Below, in pieces: positions 1-7,130 of a stretch of DNA of 12,069 nucleotides. Below the pieces are notes generated by a model, which made no database searches, was not told the DNA's origin, and saw only the letters and a list, made by a program, of their open reading frames with translations. Positions within the stretch are counted from its first letter, which is position 1; the number at the start of each line of letters is the position of its first letter. The position numbers and the translations under genes are program-made. Origin of the DNA: an uncultured Alistipes sp. GTDB lineage: Bacteria; Bacteroidota; Bacteroidia; Bacteroidales; Rikenellaceae. The stretch covers positions 1-12,069 of the forward strand of contig URTU01000057.1 in assembly GCA_900550925.1 (NCBI GenBank), given 5' to 3'.

Positions 1-531
1 GTGGAATCCCACGCCGACAGGCATGGGAAGGTCGCTCTTATTGCCGAACATCACCTCCTGCTCCAACCCTTCGGCCGAAAGCCGGTAGGTGATCTTGCAC
101 TTGAAGGCGTGCGGGAAGTCGCGGTAGATGGCGTCGTTGCCCGCATTGGCGTAGTAGCGGCACTCGACGAGCACTTCGTCATCGCTCTCCAGTGCCTTCG
201 ACACGGCGAACGGCTGGCTCTTGAGGATGCCGTGGTGGTAGTTGTGCTCCTTCTCGATGGTGATGGGGTACTGGTAGGTGCGCCCCTCGAAGGTGTAGCG
301 TCCGTCCGCAATGCGGTTGGGCGGGAAGAGCACCGGCAGGCCGAAGACCTGCGGGCGTCCCTTGAAGGTCTCGATCTCGTCGGCCGCAGGCGTGCGCAGA
401 ATCTCGACGCCCAGCCGCGTGTTGGCCAGCCGCACGAGGTTCGCACCCACCGAGGGCACGAGCAGCGCCGTGTAGTCGCCCTTCGCAAATTCGACGGCCT
501 GCAGGCCGTTCCAGTCGATGCAGCGGATCAT
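1..531 (-). CDS. Aldose 1-epimerase (mutarotase) family protein, 3' end outside window
   Basis: The N-terminal 177 residues are present; the frame is open to base 1 and the C-terminal half is missing. I translated it by hand: it begins MIRCIDWNGLQAVEF and carries galactose-mutarotase landmarks. These are an NRIADGRYTFEG segment at about residues 72-83, a HHG motif at 99-101 (the position of the substrate-binding histidine in LHG of GalM proteins), and MPVGVGFH at 170-177. The last histidine matches the family's catalytic-base position. Family members interconvert alpha and beta anomers of aldoses in the cytoplasm; the exact sugar cannot be told from this half. The ATG lies one base after the trxA stop (TAG-G-ATG), so translation is probably coupled to trxA in a dnaE-trxA-epimerase operon. 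The acidic catalytic residue expected in the C-terminal half cannot be checked here. Divergent epimerase-like members of the fold (YeaD/YihR type) are an alternative. Confidence 0.85.
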   Translation of the reverse strand, partial: MIRCIDWNGLQAVEFAKGDYTALLVPSVGANLVRLANTRLGVEILRTPAADEIETFKGRPQVFGLPVLFPPNRIADGRYTFEGRTYQYPITIEKEHNYHHGILKSQPFAVSKALESDDEVLVECRYYANAGNDAIYRDFPHAFKCKITYRLSAEGLEQEVMFGNKSDLPMPVGVGFH

Positions 532-532
532 C

Positions 533-847
533 CTACAGCAGTTTTTCGATCTTCGCCTTTAGTGCATCCTTCGAGGCGGCGCCGACCTGCTTGTCGACGA
601 GCTGTCCGCCCTTGAGGAAGATGATCGTCGGGATGTTGCGCACGCCGTACTTCATCGTGATGTCGTCGTTCTGCTCGACGTCGCACTTGCCGATCACGAC
701 CTTGCCCTCGAACTCGGCGGCAAGTTCGTCCACGATGGGCGACATCATGCGGCAGGGGCCGCACCACTCGGCCCAGAAATCGATTACGACGGGCTGCCCC
801 GACTGGAGCAGCTCCTGGAAATTCTCCTTGCTGATTGCTAATGCCAT
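533..847 (-). CDS. trxA: Thioredoxin
   Basis: This is a 104-residue single-domain thioredoxin, the usual length for the family, with no signal peptide, so it should be cytoplasmic. The redox motif WCGPC is at residues 28-32 after the typical FWAEW strand. The buried Asp is D23 and the cis-proline is P73 in RNIPT. It reduces protein disulfides using electrons from thioredoxin reductase, and would support ribonucleotide reductase and other reductases. There is a third cysteine, C55, in GKCDVE, outside the active site. It lies 39 bases after dnaE and one base before the epimerase gene, so it is probably read from the dnaE promoter; I see no TAnnTTTG box in the 39-base gap. The ATG at 847 gives a family-typical N-terminus, and no better start is visible. 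Identity is secure; assignment as the main trxA is inferred. Confidence 0.95.
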   Translation of the reverse strand: MALAISKENFQELLQSGQPVVIDFWAEWCGPCRMMSPIVDELAAEFEGKVVIGKCDVEQNDDITMKYGVRNIPTIIFLKGGQLVDKQVGAASKDALKAKIEKLL

Positions 848-886
848 AACTGTAAGTGTTTTTTTGTTAAAGTACCTGTATCGTTT

Positions 887-3800
887 TTATGCTATGGAAT
901 ACTTGATCTCGTTCTCGTCGAGGTAGTCCACCAGAGCCTGCGAGAGGGTCACCTTGTGGCTCTTCGAGAAGAGGTTCACCGAGACGTGCGCCTCGCGGTC
1001 GAAGACGTTCAGCCGCAGGAGCGTATCGCCCTTCGACTCGCGCACGCGGTCCGTGAGGTCGCGGATGAGCGACTCGGTCACCTCCTCGACCGGGAGCTGC
1101 ACGCACATCTCCTTGATCGAGTCGCGCATCTCCGCAAGCTGCGTCATCGCGATGATCTTGAACTCGAGCTCCTGGTCGTTGTAGGGTTTGGGCTGCACCT
1201 TTCCGCGGACAAAGAGGAAATAGTCGGCGAAGAGGTACTTGCGGAAGTTCTCATAATCCTTGCCAAAGAGCGCGAACTCGTGTGCGCCGTTGTAATCCTC
1301 CAGCTTGAAGCGCCCCCACGGCTTGCCGGTCTTGGTCATCAGGTTCTGCACGCTCACGACCATGCCCGCCACGGCGATCTCCTGACCGCGGAGCGGCTCG
1401 AGGTTCTCCAGCTCCGAGAGCTGCGTCTTGCACATGTGGTCGATGATGATCTTGTAGTCGTCGAGCGGGTGCGACGAGAGGTAGAGTCCGACCATCTCGC
1501 GCTCCTTGGTGAGCTTCTCGAGCTGGCTCCAGTCGGCCGAGGCAGGGGTCACCGGGCGCTGTATGTCCACGTGTCCGCCCCCGCCGAAGAGACTCTGCTG
1601 GGCGTTGTTCTGCTCGGTCTGGTAGCGCTGCCCGTAACGCATCAGCTGTTCGATGAAGGTCATGCTGTTGGCGTCGCGCGCATCGGCCGCGAAGAACTTG
1701 CTGCGCGGGAAGTCCACGATCGAGTCGAAGGCCCCGGCATAGGCCAGGTTCTCAAGGCACTTGCGGTTCACGAGCGAGAAATTGACCCGTTCGACCAGGT
1801 CGTAGATGTCCTTGAAGCGCCCGTTGGCTTCGCGCTCGGCGATGATGCTGTCCACGGCCGCCTCGCCGACGCCCTTGACGGCCCCCAGACCGAAGCGCAC
1901 GTCGCCCGCCGCATTGGACGAGAAGGTGCGCCGCGACTCGTTTACGTCGGGACCCAGCACACTGATGCCCATGCGTTTGCACTCGTTCATGTAGATCGTC
2001 AGCTGCTCGACGTTCGAGAGGTTTCGGCTCAGCACCGCAGCCATGTACTCCGACGGGTAGTTGGCCTTGAGGTAGGCTGTCTGGTAGGCCACCCACGAGT
2101 AGCAGGTCGCGTGCGACTTGTTGAAGGCATATGAGGCGAACTTCTCCCAGTCGGCCCAGATCTTCTCGAGCACCTTCGGGTCGTGGCCGTTCTTCTGGCC
2201 GCCGCTGATGAACTTCGGCTTGAGGGCGTCGAGCTTGTCCTTGAGCTTCTTTCCCATCGCCTTGCGCAGCGTGTCCGACTCGCCTCGGGTGAAGTTGGCC
2301 AGCAGACGCGACAAGAGCATGACCTGCTCCTGGTAGACCGTCACGCCATAGGTGTCCTTCAGGTACTTCTCCATGATCGGGATGTCGTACACGATCGGAC
2401 TGCGGCCGTGCTTGCGGGCGATGAAGTCGGGGATGTAGTCCATCGGGCCGGGCCGGTAGAGGGCGTTCATCGCGATCAGGTCCTCGAAGGTCGAGGGCTG
2501 CAGCTCGCGGAGGTATTTCTGCATGCCGGCGGACTCGAACTGGAACGTGCCGACGGTACGTCCCTCGCTGTAGAGTTTATAGGTCGCCGGGTCGTTGATG
2601 ATCGAAAAGTCGTCGATATCGACCTCTATGCCCTTCGTCTGGCGGATGTTCTCGATGGCGTCCTTGATGATCGACAGGGTTTTCAGACCGAGGAAGTCCA
2701 TCTTGATAAGCCCCGTGTCCTCGATCACCGAACCCTCGTACTGCGTGACGAGCATCTTCTCGCCCGTCACCTTGTCGTCGGCCGTCGATACGGGCACCCA
2801 GTCGGTGATGTCGTCGCGGCAGATGATCGTGCCGCAGGCGTGCACGCCGGTATTGCGGACATTGCCCTCGAGCATCTTGGCATAGCGGATCGTATCGCGC
2901 AGCACGGGGTTGTCCGACTGCTCGGCGGCCTTCAGCTCGGGAACCAGCTCGATGGCCTGCGAAAGGTTCTTCACGGCCTTGCCCTCGGGGGTCTTGTCGG
3001 GAACGAGCTTGCACAGCCGGTCCGACTCCGAGAGCATCAGTTTCTGCACGCGCGCCACGTCCTTGATGGCCAGTTTGGTGGCCATCGTACCGTAGGTGAT
3101 GATGTGGGCGACCTTCTCCTTGCCGTACTTCTGCGTGACCCAGTTGAGCACGCGGCCGCGGCCGTCGTCGTCGAAATCGACGTCGATATCGGGCAGCGAG
3201 ATACGGTCGGGGTTGAGGAAACGCTCGAACAGCAGGTCGTAGGCGATGGGGTCGATCTGCGTGATGCCGAGACAGTATGCCACGGCCGAGCCGGCCGCCG
3301 AGCCTCGTCCCGGGCCCACCGAGACATCCAGTTCGTTGCGGGCGGCATTGATGAAGTCCTGCACGATGAGGAAGTAACCCGGGAAACCCATCGTCTTCAT
3401 CACGTGCAGTTCGAATACCAACCGTTCGCGGATCTCATCGGAGAGCGGGTCACCATAACGGCGCTTGGCACCGTCGAAGGTCAGTTTGGCCAGGTAGTCG
3501 GCCTCGAGTTTTATACGGTAGAGTTTGTCGTAACCGCCGAGTTTGTCGATCTTTTTGTTGGCCTCCTCTTCGCTCATGACCACATTGCCGTTCTCGTCAC
3601 GCGTGAACTCGTCGAAAAGCTCTCGCTCGGAGATCCGCTGCCGGTACTCCTCCTCGGTGCCGAACTCCTCCGGAATGGCGAATGTCGGCATGATGGGGGC
3701 GTGGTCGATCGAATAGCTCTCGACCTGGTTGCATATGTCGACCGTCGTGGCCATCGCTTCGGGCACATCCCCGAAAATAGAGGTCATCTCGGCCCGCGTC

Positions 3801-4846
3801 TTGAGCCACTCCTGCTTCGAGTAGAGCATTCGCTTGGGGTCGTCAAGCTCCTTTTTTGTACTGAGGCAGATCAGACGGTCGTGAGCTTCGGCATTCTCCT
3901 CGTCCACGAAGTGCACGTCATTGGTGCATATCAGTTTTATGCCGTGTTTGGCGGCCAACTTCTTGAGTTGTTCGTTGACCTTCAGCTGTGCGGGATATGT
4001 TTCGTGGTTGGCGTGTTCGACGGTTGCCTTGTGCAGCTGGAGTTCGAGATAGTAGTCTTCGCCGAACAGCCGCTTGTACCACAGGACCGCCTCCTCGGCA
4101 GCTTCGAGGTTGCCGGCCGTAATATGTTTTGGGACCTCGCCGCCAAGACATGCCGAACAGCAGATCAGTCCTTCGTGATACTTCTCCAGTTCGGCCCGGT
4201 CGGTACGCGGACGCATGTAGAAACCCTCGGTCCAGGCCTTCGAGACGATCTTGATCAGGTTGTGATAACCTTTGGCATTCTTGGCCAGGAGTATGAGGTG
4301 GTATCCGCTCTGGTCTTCCTTGACCTTCTTGTCGGAGAGACGGCGGCGGGCGACATACACCTCGCAGCCTATGATCGGTTTGAAATCGGGAATTGCCTCC
4401 AGATCAGCTATTTTTGCAGCGGCCTGCGCGGGATCGAACCCGAACTCCTTGCCGATGGCTTCGGCCTCGTCCAGCCGGTTCTTGACCTTGACATATGCTT
4501 CGGCACTCTCGGCCGATTCATCTTTTGCCGCTTCGAGCGACTTGGCCTCGGCCTGAAGCTGGCTGAGGTACTCCTGCGGATCGGCATGCTCCCTCAACAG
4601 CGTGTCGAGGGCCGAAGAGAGTTTGCGGAGACGTTTGATCTTGTCGTGTTTCTTGCCGTTGCACGATTTGACATAGTTGTAGAACTCCTTTACTCCGAAC
4701 ATGTTACCGTGGTCGGTGAGGGCTATGCCGGGCATGCCGTCAGCCATTGCCTTGTCCACAAGCCGCTGTATGCTGGCCTGCCCGTCGAGAATCGAATATT
4801 GCGAGTGAACATGCAAATGTACGAAGTTGTTTGGCTGATCGGTCAT
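887..4846 (-). CDS. dnaE: DNA polymerase III alpha subunit
   Basis: A 1319-residue replicative polymerase, longer than E. coli DnaE (about 1160). In order: PHP domain (about 1-320, with HLHVHS at 10-15 and TDHGNMFG at 44-51); polymerase core with GPGRGSAAGS at 511-520, catalytic aspartates D553 and D555 in PDIDVDF and D717 in KMDFLGL; helix-hairpin-helix near 985-1001; a beta-clamp-binding pentapeptide QQSLF at 1083-1087; and an OB fold near 1155-1240. Two insertions stand out: a Lys/Glu/Ala-rich, coiled-coil-like stretch at about 62-153 inside the PHP domain, and about 40 residues near 411-450 before the palm. The nine PHP metal ligands known from mycobacterial DnaE all appear to be present (H12, H14, D21, H46, E162, H183, C233, D310, H312), suggesting an active 3'-5' exonuclease. 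The ATG at 4846 has AAAGGA seven bases upstream. First gene of a probable operon with trxA and the epimerase. Confidence 0.97.
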   Translation of the reverse strand: MTDQPNNFVHLHVHSQYSILDGQASIQRLVDKAMADGMPGIALTDHGNMFGVKEFYNYVKSCNGKKHDKIKRLRKLSSALDTLLREHADPQEYLSQLQAEAKSLEAAKDESAESAEAYVKVKNRLDEAEAIGKEFGFDPAQAAAKIADLEAIPDFKPIIGCEVYVARRRLSDKKVKEDQSGYHLILLAKNAKGYHNLIKIVSKAWTEGFYMRPRTDRAELEKYHEGLICCSACLGGEVPKHITAGNLEAAEEAVLWYKRLFGEDYYLELQLHKATVEHANHETYPAQLKVNEQLKKLAAKHGIKLICTNDVHFVDEENAEAHDRLICLSTKKELDDPKRMLYSKQEWLKTRAEMTSIFGDVPEAMATTVDICNQVESYSIDHAPIMPTFAIPEEFGTEEEYRQRISERELFDEFTRDENGNVVMSEEEANKKIDKLGGYDKLYRIKLEADYLAKLTFDGAKRRYGDPLSDEIRERLVFELHVMKTMGFPGYFLIVQDFINAARNELDVSVGPGRGSAAGSAVAYCLGITQIDPIAYDLLFERFLNPDRISLPDIDVDFDDDGRGRVLNWVTQKYGKEKVAHIITYGTMATKLAIKDVARVQKLMLSESDRLCKLVPDKTPEGKAVKNLSQAIELVPELKAAEQSDNPVLRDTIRYAKMLEGNVRNTGVHACGTIICRDDITDWVPVSTADDKVTGEKMLVTQYEGSVIEDTGLIKMDFLGLKTLSIIKDAIENIRQTKGIEVDIDDFSIINDPATYKLYSEGRTVGTFQFESAGMQKYLRELQPSTFEDLIAMNALYRPGPMDYIPDFIARKHGRSPIVYDIPIMEKYLKDTYGVTVYQEQVMLLSRLLANFTRGESDTLRKAMGKKLKDKLDALKPKFISGGQKNGHDPKVLEKIWADWEKFASYAFNKSHATCYSWVAYQTAYLKANYPSEYMAAVLSRNLSNVEQLTIYMNECKRMGISVLGPDVNESRRTFSSNAAGDVRFGLGAVKGVGEAAVDSIIAEREANGRFKDIYDLVERVNFSLVNRKCLENLAYAGAFDSIVDFPRSKFFAADARDANSMTFIEQLMRYGQRYQTEQNNAQQSLFGGGGHVDIQRPVTPASADWSQLEKLTKEREMVGLYLSSHPLDDYKIIIDHMCKTQLSELENLEPLRGQEIAVAGMVVSVQNLMTKTGKPWGRFKLEDYNGAHEFALFGKDYENFRKYLFADYFLFVRGKVQPKPYNDQELEFKIIAMTQLAEMRDSIKEMCVQLPVEEVTESLIRDLTDRVRESKGDTLLRLNVFDREAHVSVNLFSKSHKVTLSQALVDYLDENEIKYSIA

Positions 4847-4882
4847 CTCTTTTTCCTTTGGTTTTTAATCATTTCCACCTGC

Positions 4883-4924
4883 CGGGAGTTCTTGCTTGCG
4901 GGAGATGTCGTTTTTCGCCTCCCG
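4883..4924 (-). repeat. Inverted and direct CGGGAG repeats in the dnaE leader
   Basis: On the plus strand CGGGAG occurs at 4883-4888 and 4899-4904, and its complement CTCCCG at 4919-4924. Either copy could pair with the single complement, so two mutually exclusive 6-bp hairpins are possible in the untranslated leader of dnaE. The element lies between the predicted -7 box and the start codon. No T-run follows, so it does not look like an intrinsic terminator. Function is unknown. Confidence 0.35.
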
Positions 4925-4929
4925 TATAG

Positions 4930-4961
4930 CAAAATTAAGCATTTTGCACTAAATTTGTAAA
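4930..4961 (-). promoter_or_regulatory. Predicted promoter of dnaE-trxA-epimerase operon
   Basis: Reading the minus strand, TAATTTTG (plus positions 4930-4937) fits the Bacteroidota -7 consensus TAnnTTTG. A TTTA at 4958-4961 lies 20 bases upstream, close to the -33 TTTG position. Transcription would start near 4924, giving a leader of about 75-80 bases before the dnaE ATG. The region is AT-rich compared with its flanks. Confidence 0.5.
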
Positions 4962-4972
4962 TATATAAAACA

Positions 4973-4980
4973 TAATTTTG
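4973..4980 (+). promoter_or_regulatory. Predicted -7 element of the DUF2007 gene
   Basis: TAATTTTG matches TAnnTTTG exactly and lies 45 bases before the ATG at 5026. The -33 element is poor: the nearest TTTG (4954-4957) is only 15 bases away, closer than the usual 19-21. It faces away from the dnaE promoter, with the two -7 boxes 35 bases apart. Confidence 0.45.
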
Positions 4981-5025
4981 GGCCGTCGCGATACGGTCCT
5001 GCCGAACCCCTTAAAACATACTGAA

Positions 5026-5268
5026 ATGGCGGATCGAAAACTTGTTACCCTGAAACGCTACGACCGTGCTGAAGAGGCGGCCATAGCACAATCGTTGCTC
5101 GAGAATGCCGGAATACATTATGCGATGCGCAACGAATACATGTCACAGATTTTTCCGTTCGGACAGGATTTTGCGGTCGAACTGCTGGTTGCCGAAGATG
5201 ATCTGCAACAGGCCGAGGCGGTCTTGAAGGCCTATTCGGAGAGCCCCGTTAGCGGGAGTTCCAGATGA
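5026..5268 (+). CDS. DUF2007 family small protein
   Basis: An 80-residue soluble protein, MADRKLVTLKRYDRAEEA at its start, of the DUF2007 type (named in databases as a putative prokaryotic signal-transducing protein, with a ferredoxin-like GlnB-type fold). Family features seen are a strand then helix with AEEAAIAQSLLENAGI (residues about 15-30), a central hydrophobic strand VELLVAEDD (51-59), and a last helix LQQAEAVLKAY. The biochemical role of the family is not established. The ATG at 5026 is chosen over an in-frame TTG at 4978 because that TTG falls inside the predicted -7 promoter box. It is transcribed away from dnaE, and its last 20 bases overlap the 3' end of aroE on the other strand. 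Alternative: any small ferredoxin-like regulatory protein; the family call rests on recognition of the overall pattern. Confidence 0.8.
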   Translation: MADRKLVTLKRYDRAEEAAIAQSLLENAGIHYAMRNEYMSQIFPFGQDFAVELLVAEDDLQQAEAVLKAYSESPVSGSSR

Positions 5269-5989
5269 CCCACGAACGTTCGGCCTGCTCTTCGAGCATC
5301 ATCTGGCCGTTGAGCGTGGCGGCACCGTGTTCGGCCCCCAGGGCCAGGAAACGCGTTACGGGCGGATTGTAGACCAGATCGAACATCGCGCATCCCTCCG
5401 ACAGATCGCCGTAGGGCAGGGCCGGCGCTTCATCCGTATGCGGGAATGTCCCGACCGGTGTGGCATTAATGATCATTCCGGTATGCTGCATGACTTGGCG
5501 ATCGATCTGTTCGTATGTGAGGTTGCCGCGCATCGGGTCTCGCGAAACGATCCGGTAGGGTATTTCCCGCTGGGCGAGAACATATTGTACGGCCTGCGAC
5601 GCACCGCCTGTCCCCAGAAGCAGTGTTTCGGGTCGGCTGCCGCCGATCAGGCTGTCGAGCGAAACGCGTATGCCGTCGACATCGGTGTTGAATCCGTGGA
5701 GTTTCCCGCCGTCGATCTTCACGCAGTTCACGGCGCCGATCCGCCGGGCCTCATCCGATACGGTATCGAGATACCGGAAGATGTCGCGCTTGTAGGGTAT
5801 GGTGACATTGAAACCGCACAGGTCGGGATTCTCGTCCAGCATCCGTACGATATCGTCTATTGTCGGAAGTTCGAAATTGCGGTATTCGCACCCCTCGAAT
5901 TCGCCGCCCGCCGCAAACTTGCGGGCGAAGTATGCGGCCGAGAACGAATGCGACAACGTTCGGCCGATCAATCCGTACAACCGTTTCAT
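5249..5989 (-). CDS. aroE: Shikimate dehydrogenase
   Basis: A 246-residue enzyme that reduces 3-dehydroshikimate to shikimate with NADPH in the chorismate pathway (cytoplasm). Motifs seen in order: SHS shikimate-binding at 13-15; GFNVTIPYK at 59-67 with catalytic K67; AVNCV near 86-90; NTD at 101-103 with catalytic D103; dinucleotide loop LGTGGAS at 125-131; SRDPMR at 149-154, in the place of the NADP-phosphate-binding NRTxxR; NATPVG at 175-180; DLVYNPP at 204-210; and a C-terminal NGQMMLEEQA at 227-236. It is a little shorter than E. coli AroE (about 272), as is common in Bacteroidota, and all key residues are present. The ATG lies 11 bases after the DUF368 stop, so the two are very likely co-transcribed. 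The stop lies inside the 3' end of the convergent DUF2007 gene. Confidence 0.95.
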   Translation of the reverse strand: MKRLYGLIGRTLSHSFSAAYFARKFAAGGEFEGCEYRNFELPTIDDIVRMLDENPDLCGFNVTIPYKRDIFRYLDTVSDEARRIGAVNCVKIDGGKLHGFNTDVDGIRVSLDSLIGGSRPETLLLGTGGASQAVQYVLAQREIPYRIVSRDPMRGNLTYEQIDRQVMQHTGMIINATPVGTFPHTDEAPALPYGDLSEGCAMFDLVYNPPVTRFLALGAEHGAATLNGQMMLEEQAERSWVIWNSR

Positions 5990-6000
5990 GACGGGTCAGA

Positions 6001-6945
6001 TTATTTGGTTTCGGCCGGGCGTTTCGACTGTACGCGCTTGCCGATGTATTCGATGATGTAGATCAGAACAAATCCTGCCACGCACATTGCGATCGCCCAG
6101 ACGAGTTGCGATTCGGTACCGGTCAGGGATTCGAATGCGGCCGGCGTGATGTTGCTCTCAACCAGCGGATGTATCTCTCCGTGGCTGTCGGTATATGTCT
6201 CGAGTACCTCTTTCCAGGGCCACACCTTGTTGAGTGAACCTATCATGAATCCCATCAGCAGGGTTACCGTAGCGTCGTGCCACTTGCGGAGCAGCCACGA
6301 CAGCACGTGCGAGAATGAGATCAGTCCGGCCACGGCCCCGATGGCGAACAGCAGCAGGATGCCTATCTTGAGTTCGGTGACGGCGGTCATGATGTACATG
6401 TACTTTCCCATGAGCAGCAGTACGAATGCTCCCGAGATTCCGGGCAGGATCATTGCGCAGATGGCTATTGCGCCGGAGAGGATGATGAACCACCACTCAT
6501 TGGGAGTCGATGCGGGTGCCACGACCGTAATCCAGTACGATACGACGATTCCGACAATAAGCGAAATGATCTGCGGCAGGTGCCACCGGTTGACTTCGCG
6601 GGCGACCATGAATGCCGAGGCGATGATCAGGCCGAAGAAGAAAGACCAGGTGATGATGGGGTGGTTGTTGAGCATGTATGTCATGACGCGGGCCATCGAT
6701 ATGATGGCGATACCGATGCCGAGGAGCAGCGAGAAGAGAAATTTACCGTTGATACTTTCGAAGAACTCACGGAACCGGCCCTTGAAAAGCAGTTTCAGGG
6801 CGGTCATGTTTATACTTTTGATCGATTCGATCAACTCTTCGTAGATTCCGGAGATAAAGGCGATCGTACCGCCGGAGACGCCCGGCACCACATCGGCCAT
6901 ACCCATAGCGCAACCCTTGAGGGCGGTCATGATGTACTTGCTCAT
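6001..6945 (-). CDS. DUF368 membrane protein, putative undecaprenyl-phosphate translocase (PopT family)
   Basis: A 314-residue polytopic inner-membrane protein. It has two similar short motifs, VVPGVSGGT at about 19-27 and ILPGISGAF at about 176-184, each followed by hydrophobic helices. This internal duplication is typical of DUF368. Roughly eight hydrophobic stretches are visible, with a basic tail (GKRVQSKRP). DUF368 proteins were shown in Staphylococcus aureus and Vibrio cholerae to be needed for recycling the C55 lipid carrier across the membrane (named PopT), which supplies peptidoglycan and surface-polysaccharide synthesis; transfer of that role here is inferred. The ATG at 6945 (MSKYIMTALKG) is preferred over an in-frame TTG at 6987, because the TTG sits inside the -7 promoter box TATATTTG. 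It is the first gene of a pair with aroE. Confidence 0.88.
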   Translation of the reverse strand: MSKYIMTALKGCAMGMADVVPGVSGGTIAFISGIYEELIESIKSINMTALKLLFKGRFREFFESINGKFLFSLLLGIGIAIISMARVMTYMLNNHPIITWSFFFGLIIASAFMVAREVNRWHLPQIISLIVGIVVSYWITVVAPASTPNEWWFIILSGAIAICAMILPGISGAFVLLLMGKYMYIMTAVTELKIGILLLFAIGAVAGLISFSHVLSWLLRKWHDATVTLLMGFMIGSLNKVWPWKEVLETYTDSHGEIHPLVESNITPAAFESLTGTESQLVWAIAMCVAGFVLIYIIEYIGKRVQSKRPAETK

Positions 6946-6984
6946 AATTGTTGATTTACACTCTCGTTTTTGTGATTTAGGTTG

Positions 6985-6992
6985 CAAATATA
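6985..6992 (-). promoter_or_regulatory. Predicted -7 element of DUF368-aroE
   Basis: On the minus strand the bases read TATATTTG, an exact fit to TAnnTTTG, 39 bases before the DUF368 ATG at 6945. No good -33 TTTG lies 19-21 bases further up. Just upstream is a CCGG-N8-CCGG inverted repeat (7003-7018) that could be an operator. The position argues against translation starting at the overlapping TTG. Confidence 0.5.
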
Positions 6993-7130
6993 CATATAAT
7001 TACCGGAAGTTTTGCCGGAGCGGACAAAATAGTTGCTGTTTTTTTGATTGGCCGACGAAGGCCGGCGGCGATCGGTAATAATGGTATGAGACTCCGTAAT
7101 CCGTATACAGTGATTGGGTGGGATATATGC

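Noticed and set aside
1..615. A plus-strand open frame across the left edge, and a 51-488 minus-strand frame
   Set aside because: Both overlap the aldose 1-epimerase frame (1-531, minus), whose translation shows real family motifs; these two are low-complexity shadows.
956..2134. A 392-codon open frame on the plus strand opposite the 3' part of dnaE
   Set aside because: Same cause: low-complexity, leucine/arginine/valine-rich shadow of DnaE with no start signal or family pattern.
2183..4960. A 925-codon open frame on the plus strand opposite dnaE
   Set aside because: It is antisense to a clear DnaE. It reads as Val/Leu/Asp/Gly/His-rich text with no recognisable domain, the usual product of reversed GC-rich codons with few stop codons.
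4978..5025. TTG start that would lengthen the DUF2007 protein by 16 residues
   Set aside because: The TTG lies within the predicted -7 box, and the added residues are not family-like; ATG at 5026 is preferred.
5327..6061. A 244-codon plus-strand open frame opposite aroE
   Set aside because: Antisense to aroE, which has all catalytic motifs; the plus-strand text has none.
6946..6987. TTG start that would lengthen the DUF368 protein by 14 residues
   Set aside because: It overlaps the -7 box TATATTTG; the family N-terminus fits the ATG at 6945.
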